Assembly (NCBI GenBank): GCA_030248215.1
Contig: JASANG010001770.1
Coordinates: 1 to 64,000 of the forward strand
DNA from: Enoplolaimus lenunculus
Lineage: Eukaryota > Nematoda > Enoplea > Enoplida > Thoracostomopsidae
Direction of reading: 5' to 3'
DNA length: 64,000 nucleotides
This document shows positions 1 through 14,000 of this stretch, piece by piece. The notes below the pieces were generated by a model. The model worked only from the letters and a program-made list of their open reading frames with translations, was not told the DNA's origin and searched no databases. Both the position numbers and the translations under genes were made by a program. The stretch's first letter is position 1. Every line of letters begins with the position of its first letter.

Positions 1-685
1 TGAGGGCTGTCATGCTCCTTTCAGCACATTGAAACGCTATTGCTGCGTTCTCAGATTTTGCTGTATAAGTGGGGCAGCGAGAACAGCAGGGCAGTCGGGA
101 CAACTGCTGTACCGGTTGTCTTGTTGTTTAGTCTCAACTTAGGCTTAAGCCTAAGTTTATGCTTACCCTAAGCTGGAATTTTCTTTACTTTACACTGTCA
201 CGATTTAAATGTATGATTGGGGAATTTTCTATTATTTACATGTAAGATAGGCGAACCTTTTTAGTTTCCATTATAAGCGAGGGACCCTAAACAGAATAGG
301 GGCTGCCGCCGTCTAAAGCCCTTGCACTCTAAGCCCTTGCACTAAGCGATTTTCATACTAAAAGCGCCATAAGCCCGGTTGCACACTTTATCAGAAATTT
401 CAGCTTCAAAGAATTGCTCAGTAGGGGGTGGAGGGGATGATGCGCCACAACCCCCGTCCTGCTTAAGAATATCTTGTAACGATAGAGGTTCAGAGGGGGC
501 TGTAGCTGTCAGAGGAGCCAATGGAAAGAGAATTTTTCTGCGCGAGTTTTCCTTTGTGGTGGAGGGATAAAAGAATTTCCATAAGCGCAAGCATTGGTCT
601 AAAATTTTTATATATTTATAAATGCTGTTTCTAGTTTTGAATTTTCAGTATCGTATGATATTCCACAGACATTAAAACTAGTTAC
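1..685. other. Non-coding start of the window
   Basis: No convincing exon is seen. The stretch holds short tracts of TTAGGC/GCCTAA-like words near 140-165. The two overlapping open frames near 342-590 lie on opposite strands and show no family resemblance. Confidence 0.5.
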
Positions 686-1060
686 CAGGGAACAACCGGA
701 GCTCTGCCTCCAGCTCCGGCAGAACATCGGCCTCCGCCTGCTGGCTCCGGCTCCGGTATAATTTTTGCCGGAGGTTCCAGCAGTTTCGGTAGTAAAATTT
801 TGCATAATTTTGCAAAAATTTATCAGGTTAGTGCGTTTCATTTACTTTTGGCATGATTTTCAAGAAAGCATTTCATATATGTCGCAGAACATTAGCGTAA
901 AACCAAATAACATACCAACATATTGCAGATATTGGCTAAACTTAACTAATTAACCTTCATTTTTACTGCCTAATTTCGCTTCACCTCCGGCTCTGGCTTC
1001 GGCAAGTTTCGTTGACCTACGGCACCGGCTCCGATATTTTCCACCTCCGTATGTATCCTG
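686..1060. mobile_element. hAT-like MITE, family B copy 1
   Basis: The ends are inverted repeats of the type CAGGGTACAACCGGAGGT. The insertion is flanked by a perfect 8-bp direct repeat, CTAGTTAC, at 678-685 and 1061-1068. An 8-bp target duplication with CAGGG ends is typical of hAT elements. The interior is rich in CCGGAG/CTCCGG words and has no coding capacity. Related copies lie at 10320-10692, 21618-21980 and 41718-42495. Confidence 0.75.
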
Positions 1061-1311
1061 CTAGTTACGACACCTTTGCATGCAGCTGACTCATGGATTC
1101 GTTCGTTATCAATAATAAGTACTTCTCACATCTTTTGTATTTCATTTGACTTTGGCACTGAAAAAATACGCTATATTTCAAATAAGCTGCCGAAAACTTT
1201 ACATGTTTTGTGTTCATCGTCCAATTACTTTGTAATTCTGTACGTGTTTTCCTAATTTTGAGTACCGCACAGATTTATCCTAGCCAAATGTAAATCAAAA
1301 AACAAAAACGA

Positions 1312-1465
1312 GGGCCAATGCAAACAACAGGGGCGGAACAGTATTATAAGCATACTCCTAAGTCTAAGCCTAAGTCTAAGCCAAGCAAAAGATCAGTCTA
1401 AAGCTTAAGCTTACTCTTTTCTGGTCCCACAGAAAAACGTTTCGCCCCTGATCTTTACATGGGCC
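1312..1465. mobile_element. TTAGGC-bearing MITE, family A copy 1
   Basis: Terminal inverted repeats of the type GGCCAATGTAAAGAACAGGG enclose a tract of CCTAAG/TAAGTC hexamers (the TTAGGC permutation) and a conserved second half ending GCCCCTGATCTTTACATGGG. There is no coding capacity. The same architecture recurs at least nine more times in the window. Confidence 0.7.
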
Positions 1466-1570
1466 AAAACTTTGAAGGCAGGCTTTTGGCTCAGTTTATA
1501 ATATTGTAAAGTGTTCACAGATGGCGAGAACTTATGCTGTCGGCTTACGAAAAATTAGTAAGTAAAGGTA

Positions 1571-2004
1571 CTGCATTGTCCCGAATAAGAGGATGGTAAT
1601 AAGAGGGGTCCCCATTTTGAGTCCCAATCAATAGGAGTCCGTATCCGTAATAAGAGTCCGTAAACGGATAGAGTCCCTAAACCTTAGAGTCCATAAATGT
1701 CAATTATCCCTAATTGTAGCGCATACATGGCTCCAGGACCAAATAATTTGAGTTTGAAACTTTAAAGCTTACTTAAATTTTGAATATACATTCCTAAGTA
1801 TAACCTTGTGTTTTAGCTTGAGCTATTGACACAAGACAAACCACGTTTAATTGAACGGATATTTGCAATACCGGATACATCAGTAACGAAGGGTGGCGAA
1901 GGGCTGGATGAAAATACATAACAGTCCGTAACCGAATAACAGGGGGATACCTTCTGGAGAGACCAAATAAATATAAGTCCCCCCTCTCATTCGGGTCACT
2001 ACAG
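1571..2004. mobile_element. pogo/mariner-like MITE, family D copy 1
   Basis: The left end begins CTGCATTGTCCCGAATAAG and the right end is CGGGTCACTACAG. Both are variants of the inverted repeat CTGTAGTGACCCGAATAA. TA dinucleotides flank each end (1569-1570 and 2005-2006). Internal blocks include GAGTCC words and CCAGGACCAAATA. Copies at 22549-23000 and 23904-24355 define the ends through an empty site. Confidence 0.7.
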
Positions 2005-2055
2005 TACATACAAGGCAACATTTTATCGTTTCTTGGTTTTTGGTCTATTTCAATT

Positions 2056-5000
2056 TTATAGGTCAATATGAGTATTTGTGTCTTTCATAGCGTCTAATTC
2101 TTCATCGTTGTCTTTGTGTCTTTCAATATCGCTAAGACTGATGTTATATACGCTTGTAAAACGTCCTGGCGAATCTTGAACCATTGAAATGACTTTTAAA
2201 CTGTCGTTCAAAATTTTGCGTTCTGTTTTCATGTATTCTACTGTCAGCTTTTCGACGGCTTCATTTCCTGAAAACAACAGATTAACCGTTTCAAGTTGCT
2301 TTTAAGGTTTGTAAACAAGTCCCGTAGCCAAGGGGGGCAGGCCTGGAAAATTTTGGGTCCCTAAAGAAAATTTTCAACGTTGCTTGTAATTCATTGAAAA
2401 CCCTTGAATGCCCCTCCTGAAAAATTTTCAGCCCCACCTAGCAAGGTGAGCTGGCTACGGGCCTGTTTGTAAAGTATATAAATTAACGGAAAAGTCGACA
2501 GTGCAGCTTTTATTTTTTACATTTTTTCCTTAGGCTTACACTTAGGCGTAGGCTTACGCTTAGGAATACGCTTTTGCAACGCTTAGGCTTAGGCTTAGGC
2601 TTAGGAATACGCTTAATCTACTGTTACGGCCCTAAAAGTAACGTTGGCCCATCACGATATACCTGGTAAGTATAGCTTGCGTCCTTGCTTTTACTTCTTT
2701 TACAATTACAGCGTTATTATTAATAGTCTCTACATTGAACCTAAATCGTACTTAACGTAATATGCAGCAGCTTCCTGCTTCCCACCCGCTGTTCCCGATG
2801 CCCAACCACTCACCAAAGCCAGCCACAGCAGGAATAAATTACATTTACTCGTTCACTTTGTTGCCCCTATGGAACAGAGGGGGTCTGACCGCCCTCAGAG
2901 CAAGCACAATGTCTAAAGAAGCGCTTTTATGCAATATATATGCACAAAATTGAACACAGCTATGCAAATCACAAGTGTCATTGCTCTTGTAATGTTTTCT
3001 ATTTATGAATTTACGGCAATTCGTCGCCCGACAACTTGTCGCCCAACAGTGTCCTAAAGCCAACTAATTAATATAAGCATAATCCTAATTGTAATTCTAA
3101 GTCTAAGCCTAGTCGAAGCATAGTGATACGCGACAAATTGCCAAATCGATGACATTTCTGATTACAAGTTGTCGGTCGACGAGTTGTCTGACGACGAATT
3201 GCCGCGATACCACTTTTGGCTAATGTTACTTTAAGGGGCGTAACAGTAAATTAAGCGTATTCTTATGCCTAAGCCTAATCGTTGCAAATATGTGTTCCTA
3301 AGCCTAAGCCTACGCCTCAGCCTAATCCTAAGCCTAAGCGAAAAATATAATCTAGAATCTAAACCTACGTTTTTATTGAGCCACCTGAAACGTGGACGCC
3401 CCTTCAAGTAACATGGGCCCAAATTTTAAAATATGTGCTTCGAGCTAATTTTTGAATACGACTAAAAATGTACTGTATTAATTAGATTTAAGTTTAGTTT
3501 ACAGATGAATGCTAGCAAATAACAGCTAGCGTACCTGATATATCTTCTAGATTGCTGGCAATTCTGCTAAGACGTCTGTATATGCACGTTTTTAAATAGT
3601 TCCACGCCGTTTGCCAGTCTGAATGGCTGATGGTATCGATTGGTGGTAAAAGACCTAAAAACATAATAATGCACTGCAAGTGTACAAAACACAAATTTTC
3701 ACTGCATGCATGGAAGTATACTATATATAAATACGTGCCACCGAACTTTGAATATATTGAAACCACGCAACAAGCGAACGGTCCCGTTGCCATGGGCTCA
3801 GAGGGCAGCTCAGTCCGCCTGCCCCCTCCCTGGAACAATTTTGGATCCCCTACAAATTTCAATCTTGCGTGTAAAGTTAAAGAAATTCCTTGTATGCATC
3901 TCCTGAAAAAATTTTAGCCCCCCAACAAGTTGGCTACAGAGTATCAAGAGTGGATGATGCATACTTAAACAAGGGTATGCAACTGAGTATATTCTGTGTA
4001 GAAAAGAATGTACAAGGCACGCGTTGCGTTTTTTCCGTAACCCCCCTTTTAGACGGGGGTACAGCCAGTGCGAACCATGACACTTTATGTATGCGACATC
4101 AAACATGCCCCCCTTATAGTTTGATTTAGATATATTCATGTGATAGGGACCCTTCCCCGAACAAACGGTGGTCGGCCAAAAACGCAACGTCCGGTGGTAC
4201 ATTTTGTTCTATGCGAAGCTCCAAGATTTTCACACTCTTGTATTATGCACTCTTGTTATTATGTACCTATGGCGGAAACAATGAGTTTAATAAAATCATT
4301 ATTGCCAATAATCATTAGATTTTGAGCATATGGTACAATACTGATTACAAGCGCTTCTTGAATGATTTCGCCGCTGAAATGGTTTTGGGCCTGTCGTCGA
4401 CGTTCGGCGTTGGGTTCATAACCATAAACCTGAAAAATACACAGTTGAATGAATTTTGCAGTATTTTAGCAAATATTTTGACAGATGGTGAAGACTTTGT
4501 TGTTTAACCCCTTCTCACATTGAGTTGCCTATAGGCAACTTAGCGCAGTGTATATACGTTAAATAGTATATATCGCACCGTGTTTAACAATTGCAACACG
4601 CATACATAGTACTAAATCACTACAAGACGTGAGAGCCCCCTCGGCCTCGAGCGTCAAGCTCCTATAGCTGAGTGGTGATGGTATACGCCTCCCACTCCCG
4701 AGTTTGAAAATCCATGTCAGGTTTCACATCGAAGTGTTTTTTGCAACAAGTTTCTGCAATTTTCTTTTAAGATTTTGGATAAATTTCATAAATTTTTTTC
4801 ATTTGAAACAATTGCAACATATCTGTAATGAAAAATTGTGAGATATATACCTGTTTATAAATATTAACTAAATTTGAGCGTAAAAATAACAGAATTTCTT
4901 TATTTCTATAACGGAAACGGACAGCGATTATTACCGGAAGTAAAACGGATATCCGGTTACACACGGATACATGCAATTATTCAGTATTAATTGTCACTAA

Positions 5001-8000
5001 ACTCAAGAAACTTTAAAATTATTTAAATGCCAACTCGTCATTGCGGGTACAAGGTGTGATATGCCGCATCTACGATTTCATTTTTCGCAAATTTTGAAAA
5101 ATATTTAATTTCCGACTGCTGACTTCAATTTCGAATACTGACCAGGTATCGGTTTGAATATTTGGTATGACATTTTTATATCCTCATTTTCAATTGAGGA
5201 ATTATATTCAAATTGACACCTTCCAATATCTGTGATCCGGAGCCAAAGCTTAAGTCTTAGCTTAAATTTTGTTCTAAACCTAATCCTATAATAAGGTATG
5301 ACACAATGCTTACTTCTTATGGCTGCGGGCAGTTTATAGTTGCGGACCCGTAACCAAGACGGTGGCCGTGAGATACAGCCCCCCTTGAAAAAAAAATTGG
5401 ACCTCCTAGAAAATTTTCAACCTACGAAAGCCCTTATATCACCCTCCTGGAAATTTTTTCGCCTTCCTAGCAAGATGAGCTAGCTACGGGCCTGGTTGCG
5501 TACCCTTAGTGCAATTTGAATTGGTGCCGTTTTAATAATCATGCCCCACGCTTGAAACACGTCCGGCAACTGAAGATCAACACCACCATAGCTGTTGTAT
5601 ATCTCACTGCCTTTCGATACATTTCGATACAGAGCACAGCGACGAATACCAGTCACATTATGTTTGTGTTGAAACGCCTTTGATCCATCTGTAAAGTAAC
5701 AATTTTCGTTACAGAAAACACCATCCTTTTGCGGATGTGGCGATGATAATATTTGCTTCCGTTTTAGACAAATTCTATCAAATTAGTGCACTTTGGCCAA
5801 CAATTCTCCTTGCAACGTATCGTCGAGTCTCAATTGAAATTTTACCCAAACAAATTAGCTATAATTAATATGAATTAATGACACACAAGAAGTAAATGTA
5901 AAATTGTAAGAAATTTTGCATATTTGAGTAATATGTTCAAAAATACGACTTCACGTCTTGTTTGACACTCTCATCAGTTGTCGCAACGAAATGCAACAAA
6001 ATTAACTAAAACCACAGATTTAGTATAATAGTTCACGTAGTTGCACACATGTTACAAATGGACTAAGTCTTCTATTGCCCTGGGCTAAAGTGTTGTCTAT
6101 GCCCCTCATATTAACTGAACGAAATTGAAAAAAACTGCTTTCTGAAAAGCTGTAGTGCTTGCAGATATAAAAACACATCAGAAACGTTAGGTATTCTCTA
6201 TGCATACAACCTTGTTTTGCATACGTAACGAAATAAAAATCTGATGGAACGTCGCCCAAAATACGTATGTGGGGCGTTCCAGCTTAACATAGATTTCATT
6301 GGTGAAATAGTTGATATAACCAAGCGTGAATAATGACAAGAGTGTGCAACTCTTGCGTTCCTGCATGGTACAAATATACCACGCGGGACGTTGCGTTTTT
6401 GGCCGACCACCCTTGTTTACTGCGGGGGGGGGTCGCTATCACATGGAAATCCCTAAATTAAACTATAAAGGGAGCATGTTTGACGCCGCATACATAAAGT
6501 GCCATGGTTTGTACCGTTGTACCCCCCTCTAAATAAAGGGGGGTAGGTCAAAAACGCAACGCGTGTTGGATACATTCTTCTTTTCTACACAGGGCGTACC
6601 CAGTTGCACACTCTTGTAAAAATAGTCATTATCGACTCGATGTATATAATTGATCTGTTGAAACAATATGTTACTTAGCTGATATGTCAGCGTGGGCAGT
6701 CTCATTGTCTGATTGGATATGGTCGTGTTGTACTGATACCAGATCATTGTCGTGATTAAGCATATCCGTCAAAGGCAGCATTACTGCACCAGGTTCGTCA
6801 GATTTGTAACCAAACGCACGTGAATTTACTATAACATTTATAATTTACTATAGCCAGCCATGATACACTCGTAAATTTCAGTGAGTTGATTTCAACTCAG
6901 AATGAGTTGAATCACCCAGTCTGAGTTAGGACTGACAGAACTCAGCATTCTGAATTGATTCTATTCATTTTGAGTTAATTAGCCAACTCGCCCATCGTCA
7001 ACTCAACTCAGAATGAGAATCGACTCAATTTCGAGTGAGTTAATGTTTACTGATATTAATTCAGAAATAACTAACTCGCTAGCTGAATTAATTAATCTAC
7101 TCATTGGAATTTACAGTGTAGCCTTCGCAGTTGAATATTTTGGTAGTTCGCAGGAAACACAGTACCTAAATGGAAAGTAATACTTCTGAGACTGACAGCT
7201 AATGACAAAGCCGCGCTTGTGTCTAAAGCGATATTGTGAGTATACAAATTTCAAGAAAATGTGATTGATTTATTGAACACAACACTAAAACACAGTAAAT
7301 TTGCAGTTGACAGTTAAGCTTCTGTCAGTGCCGGAGCAGACAGGGGTGGGGGCTCCGTCCAATTTCTAGGGAGGGCGCCCCAAACGCACGAGCGAGAAGC
7401 CAGGCGCATTTTAAAACTTGGGCGGTTTTTGTTTCAACCGGTTAGGGTGGGGCCCCTTTAGTGTGGGGGCCCCCAAATGGGGGGTATGGAGGGTGGCTGC
7501 TCTGGCCCTGGCTTCTGTGCATTTTGCGTGCATATCGTTTAGCTTAAACCGAAATTCAGCACAATTACGAATTGGAATAGTTGTTGGCCTAAATTACGGC
7601 TTAAGCTATGCCATTTGGGCTAGTCTAAATCGTAATTCTGGTTTGGACTAAACTTAATGCTGAATTGCCGAAATAACGACTTGAGCTACGCCATTTTGTG
7701 CTTGCCTAAGTCCTAATTCTGGTTTGGACTAAACCTGTTTGAGCTAATTGCATGTTATAATTATACCTTATGTGACCATCAAACATGAAAACGGTTCTTT
7801 AAAAGTAATATGAACCAGTTTTGAGGTCAAATCTGCGTAATAATTTAAATTGCTATTCCACCTTTTTAGCTATAGTGTTTTAGTTGAAATTACCTATGCT
7901 ATGCAATTAATTGAACTCTACTGTATATTTGTTAGTTCAAAATTTCTAGGTCGATATATCGTCGACGACAAACAAAAACAGTTGGCAAGGCAGATTATGT

Positions 8001-11000
8001 AAAGTTGTGAGGTGAACCCAGAACCGTGCATGTGTTGCATACGATTCTGTCGCCTATTGGATTCTTTTTCTGTTACAATTCCTTCCTCCATGCAATTGTT
8101 CCCGCCCCCATGATATTCAAATCTTTCACCAGTGGGATTTTGTTTAGGTTTCAAATCCATAATCCTATTATATGGCGTCCTAAATGGTAAAGTTTAGTCC
8201 CTCATTTTAATTAGTTGCCCCTCCAACTCGGGCCTAGCCAATGAAGGCAGCCACCTGGAAAATTTTTTGGCCCATTATAAAATTTTCAACCTTGCGTGTA
8301 TTAGTCACTGAAAACCCTTGTATGCCCCGTTCTGAAAATTTTTTAGCCCCCCACCAGCAAGGTGAGTCGGCTATGGACCTGCTCCGACTAAAATTTTAAA
8401 ACTCTTTGAACGCAGTTTTATAAGCGTAGGCATTGATCACTGTTAAGTTGACGTTTGGGACAAATTGAACGTAAAACTTTATACCGCTTTGTACCTTTAG
8501 TCAGAGGCGGATCCAACAATTTCTGGCGGGCTGGCGGTCTGGCAAATGTTATAAAACGCAAAAATTGTAAGGTAAGACCTTATCAATTGATCACCAAAAA
8601 GTTTCTTGGGAAACAATTGTAAGGGGTTATCACAAAACATTTATGAGGGAAAAATTGTATTTATTACAAAAAATTTGTCTGAGGAGGAAAATTGTAAAGT
8701 AGGGACCTTATCAGTTTTATCACAAAAAATTCTGACGGGGGGATGCTGTCAGCAAGTATCCATTATATAATGTATGGCCTTAGGATGACACATACTAGCA
8801 GGCGTCTCTTTGAAAAACAAGACTTAATGGACAATATTTTTAAAGTCTGTTCATACATGGTCCAACACAAGTAAACCTTAGAACACCATACGGCAGTACG
8901 AGTCGTTTACACCGTAAGAGGAAATAAATTAATGGTGAAAGAATCCTATATGGAGGAACGAATGTTACACATTAAAGGGGGTAGGATCATATGGGTGATG
9001 ACAATCGTATACGGCACATACTTTTCCAGCTGTTTGACAAAACAGGACCGATTTGTCGGCCCATGTATAGAACAGGGCCGGAACAGTGGCATATTCCAAA
9101 GTCCAAACCTAAGCTTAAGCCTAAGCCTATGCCTAACGATGAGCCTACTCCTAAGCCTAAGCCTAACGATGAGCCTACTCCTAAGCCTATGCCTAACGAT
9201 GAGCCTACTCCTAAGCCTATGCCTAACGATGAGCCTACTCCTAAGCCTATGCCTAACGATGAGCCTACTCCTAAGCCTAAGCCTAACGATGAGCCTACTC
9301 CTAAGCCTATGCCTAACGATGAGCCTACTCCTAAGCCTATGCCTAACGATGAGCCTACTCCTAAGCCTATGCCTAACGATGAGCCTACTCCTAAGCCTAT
9401 GCCTAACGATGAGCCTACTCCTAAGCCTAAGCCTAAGCATAAGCATAAGCCTAAACAAAAATGTTAGACCAAAGCATAACCTGACACTATTAGCCCTGCA
9501 GGAGAAATTGTTCCGGCTCTGTTCTATACATGGGCCGATTTTGTCGATCGATTCTGCGTATACTTAATATAGTAATCCAAAATATATACCTGCCGCAAAC
9601 GCAAATTGAAACAACGAATACGTGAATGTATCTGGCGTGAACCCGAATTTATGTCGACATATCTCAGCTTGTTCCATTGCGGAATTGTTGTATTTATAAA
9701 GAGTCAACCAAAGCGTTACATAAATTTTCACAATTTCCAAATAATTTCGCAATGTAAACTAAAAAAAGCTGAAAATATCTTTAAATGCAACGGAATACTC
9801 TTTTTTGCATCAATTGTATATTTTAAACTTTTGACAACTTCGGTTGAAAGTTGATTTTCAGCTATAGAATCCTATGCATTGCGGATGCTTTTTTATTTAT
9901 TACAAATGTAATTTTGTTCTACAGGTTTCTAATATTTCGTGCACTAAGTTTGGGTTTTTTTCGGTTAACCGCCCAGTCGGCGTTTGCCGAAAAATGATTG
10001 AATTTTGAAAATTGTTTACATATTTGAGCTTCTCATCATCATCTCCTCAAGTCATGTCACGCACAAATTTTTAAAAAATTAGATTTTTGAGGTCCAAACG
10101 TCCCACCCATGAGACCCAAAAAAATTTTTGTCAAAAAGTTAGACAAATTATTTACTATGGTAGCTTAAAAATAGGATTTTTCAAAAATTCAAATTTGGGT
10201 GTGAAATGATTAGCGGAGGTAATGAGAAGCTCAAATATCTAGAAGTTTTCAAGTCTCAATCATTTTTGGGTAAACACCGGCTGGGGGATAACCAAAAAGG
10301 TCCCTAATGAATCTCGGTCAGGGTGCAACCGGAGGTGAAAAATATCGGAACTGGAGCAGGAGCCGGAGGTCAACGAACCTTACCGGAGCCGAAGCCGAAG
10401 CCGGAGGCTAGGCGAAATTAGGTATTAAAAATGATGGCTAATTAGTTAATTATAGCCAATATCTGCAATATCTTGTTAAGTTGTTTGGCTTTACGCTCTG
10501 CGAAATTTCTGAAATTATTTCCTGAAACTTGTGACAAAGGTAAAACGAAACGCGCTAAACAGATAGATTTTGCAAAATTATGCAAAATTTTACTACCTAA
10601 ATTGTCGCAACCTCCGGCCAAAATTATACCGGAGCCGGAGGCTGATTTCCTGCCAGAGTCGGAGCTGGAGGCAGACTTCCGGTTGTACCCTGCGCCTGCC
10701 CGCTACTGAAGTTTAGTAAATTCAGCTTGGTGTGCCGATCACAATATTTTAAAATAGGCAGAGATGTCATGGAGATTTGAATACCCCATGTCGATTCGTC
10801 ATGGAATGCGGGAAGCGGTACGGTGGGGTTTAATTTAAAACTGGCGGAAATTCTAGCCACTGCTGAGTAAAAACTTTTTAACTCACACTTCGGCAGAACG
10901 TTCGACATAAAATTTATTCACGAGGAAAGTTCTGTATTCTGGTATTTTCGACGATTTTAGAAGGCCTCAGTTTGGGGCCTGAATGAACGGCACTGGTGAC

Positions 11001-14000
11001 GTTTATTAAGTTGAGTTCGTTACCAACAGTAACTGATCTTCTCATATAGTCATGATTTATTTCATTATAACGCTGGTTATAGCGTTTCCAGCATTGTTAG
11101 CTTTTGGCGCATCTGTGCAGCGAAAGCAAACGGTACGTTAGAATATGCTCATTCTTACGCTTAGGTTTAGGATTATGAATATGCTTAAAATTACTGTGTA
11201 CCGCTATCGGCACATTCACAGAACCAAGGGCACAATTGGTACCGTAAACTCCACATGACATCCCTGAAAATTACACATACACCGCCTACCGCTGTATGTT
11301 CATTTGACAAGCTGATAGAAAGAATGAGATTTTTTTCACTCTTTACATTGAAATGAGTGTCAGGAGTTATCAAACAACAGGGGTACTAAATCAGCACAAG
11401 ACGCGAGAGCCCCCTCGGACTCGAGCGTCAAGCTCCTATAGCTGAGTGGTGATGGTATACGTCTCCCACTCCAGTCACTTGAGTTCGAATCCTAGCATAA
11501 AAGTAGGTCTCAGGGGAAATAGAAAATATTCATGTCATAAAGGGTTAAACGAACAATTTTCAGTTTTCTATCCATAACCCCTTCTCACAACCGCTTACGT
11601 GGTATGCATCAGAGCCAAATAATGTTTCAAAGGCCGTCGGTGTAAAATAAATCGGAACTTTTATGCTTTGTTCTAAAGTATTGAAGTACGGCTTGAAATG
11701 TGAGTTTTCGTTGAGAAGCTCAGAGCTAATGTGCACCGCGAGTGGAAGCAAATTTTTCCAATAATCACTAAAACAACAGCATATACAACACTTATATTAT
11801 TAGCTGAGAAATATACTCTAAACTGTAATTTATCTAAGTTGGTCAAAATCTAACAATGTCTACGTAACACTGAAAATTAACGATGAACTCAAAGCCCGTA
11901 TTGTCAAATGTGTGTAGCACCTATTACCAGTTTGGTGATAGGTTTAGTATTAACCTTCGAACCAGGGGATGGTGAGGTTTGAAATACAGCACATTTATTG
12001 CATTCGATTTTTACTCTACGTCTGTGCGCAAATTTCCAAATCTGCAATTGTAGCAGTTCGGTAGTTTGAAAACCTATTACCAACTGGTGATAAGTGCTAT
12101 ATGCATTTGAGAATATGGGCCCTTATTACATTTTGTTGACGGTTGCTCTAAGCGTACCCTTATAAGATTTTACCACACACATGGGTATTGCCAGAAGTTT
12201 GGAATTATCGCACAAACATCAGCCCATGTTAGTTATAGATTATATTTTGTTTAAACTTAAGTAGTCTTAACCTTATGTTTGTAACGCTGAGGAGGTTCAA
12301 ATTAGGAATATGTTATGCACTGAGTTGAATTGCGTCATTTTTTGCGTTGGATGACTGGTTTAGCGCTCCTAAATTTACTATTAATGACTGAATTACTTTT
12401 GATTAAATAGACCATTAACATGACCATTAAGCTCTTTTTCATCAAACGTATGAAGCTGTTTATTGTGTAAAATGAACACTATAAGCTAACATATACATGT
12501 TAACAGTTAGCTCATAAATTTTGTAAGCGATAAAAAAATTTTAATTTTGTAATAAATAAAGGTGGCTGTATACTTTTCGCGTGGTGACGCCTGACGTCGT
12601 ACGGCACCGAAGTTAAAAATTTTTATAAATTTTTATGCGATCTCATGTAGAAATTCATGTGCTTTACGGTAGAGTCCCGTACGGCAACGGATAGCGCCGG
12701 ACGTCATCAAAAGTACAGTGCCATCCTGTGGCGCTATATTTCACTGCAAAAAATGGTGAGTCAAATTGACTCCCTTTGAAATAGCCTGTACGGGACTACA
12801 CAAACTGAGTCAAATTCCACCCCGCCAGAGTCAAACGTGCGACAAAGTGAGTCGAATTTGACTCTGGCGGAGTCAAATTTGACTCAATTTGCGTAGTCCC
12901 GTAGAGCCTATTTCGGAGGGAGTCAATTTGACTCACCATTTTTCGCAGTGTACTTGTCATGGAAAGTGTGATCATGTGTAAATTGCAGAATAGACCACCA
13001 CTTTTGAAAACAGATTTGCGCCCATGATATACATGACATATTACCAAATGTTTTCGCAAGAAATCTGCTTTACTTGTTTGTGAATATGATTTGTCAATTT
13101 TCCTCACCGTGGAAAGATATAAAAGGCGCTGTAGCTTACATTAGCTCACTGCTCGCAAAATATGCAGATAAATCTCCGAAACATTCAGCCATTGACTGTC
13201 GAACAACACAACTGCAAAGCGTTGAATTGAACGGTGCGGCAATTAGATTATGACCAATTTGCAAATCTTTCGTTGCAAACACGCCAAACCCTCGATCTAA
13301 GGCAAATACACTAGACAGAAGTGTAAAGTGGCAGTTGACAAAACTGGCCCGTGGCCAGCTTACTTTGATAGGGGGGGGCTAAGATTTCGTTGACTTACAA
13401 GCGACTTTGAATATTTTCTTGGGAGGCCAAAAATGTTGCAGGGGGCTGAGCTCACCCTGGCCCCCATGGCTATGGACCTGTTACGAAGCAGCATAAGATT
13501 ACTTAAGTATAAAAATGCGTTTGATTCAAAGTAGTACCAGTGGCATCCTTGTGCAACAAATGTTCTTCCGCAAGCCTGTTCACATATGATTGAAAACTTT
13601 GAATAACGGTTCAGTTATGCGATCCATGTAAAGATCAGGGGTGGAAAGTTTTTCTCCGGGACTAGAAAAGAGTAAGCTGAAGCTGTAGACTAATTTTTTA
13701 GCTTGGCATAGGCTTAGACTTAGGCTTAAGTACATGCTCATTCTTACGCTTAGGCTCAAGCTTAGGCTTTAGGCTAAGGAATATGCTTATTATACTGATC
13801 CGCCCCTGTTGTGTACGTTGGCCAGTTATGCAGTGGTTTATAAACTTCGAAAGTATGTATATTGTGCAACTTTCATTATTCGAATATGTGCGGGGTGCTA
13901 ACCAAATTTTGATTAACTGATCAGGCTGTGACCAGATATCCGTTTCCGGTAAAAATCGGTTTCAGTTTCCGTTTTCATTTGTGTTACAGAAATTTACCGA

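Noticed and set aside
3512-3862. 116-codon minus frame as one continuous coding sequence
   Set aside because: Only 3535-3654 matches the SET family C-terminal domain and is bounded by splice sites; the rest is intron and MITE.
4322-4507. 61-codon plus-strand frame
   Set aside because: It overlaps a candidate minus-strand exon of the SET gene with splice borders and has no family resemblance.
9127-9440. CRISPR-like array
   Set aside because: The units are contiguous without unique spacers and the genome is eukaryotic.
8946-9567. Long open frames rich in Pro-Lys or Leu-Ser on both strands
   Set aside because: They arise from a 30-base minisatellite whose length is a multiple of three; there is no non-repetitive domain.
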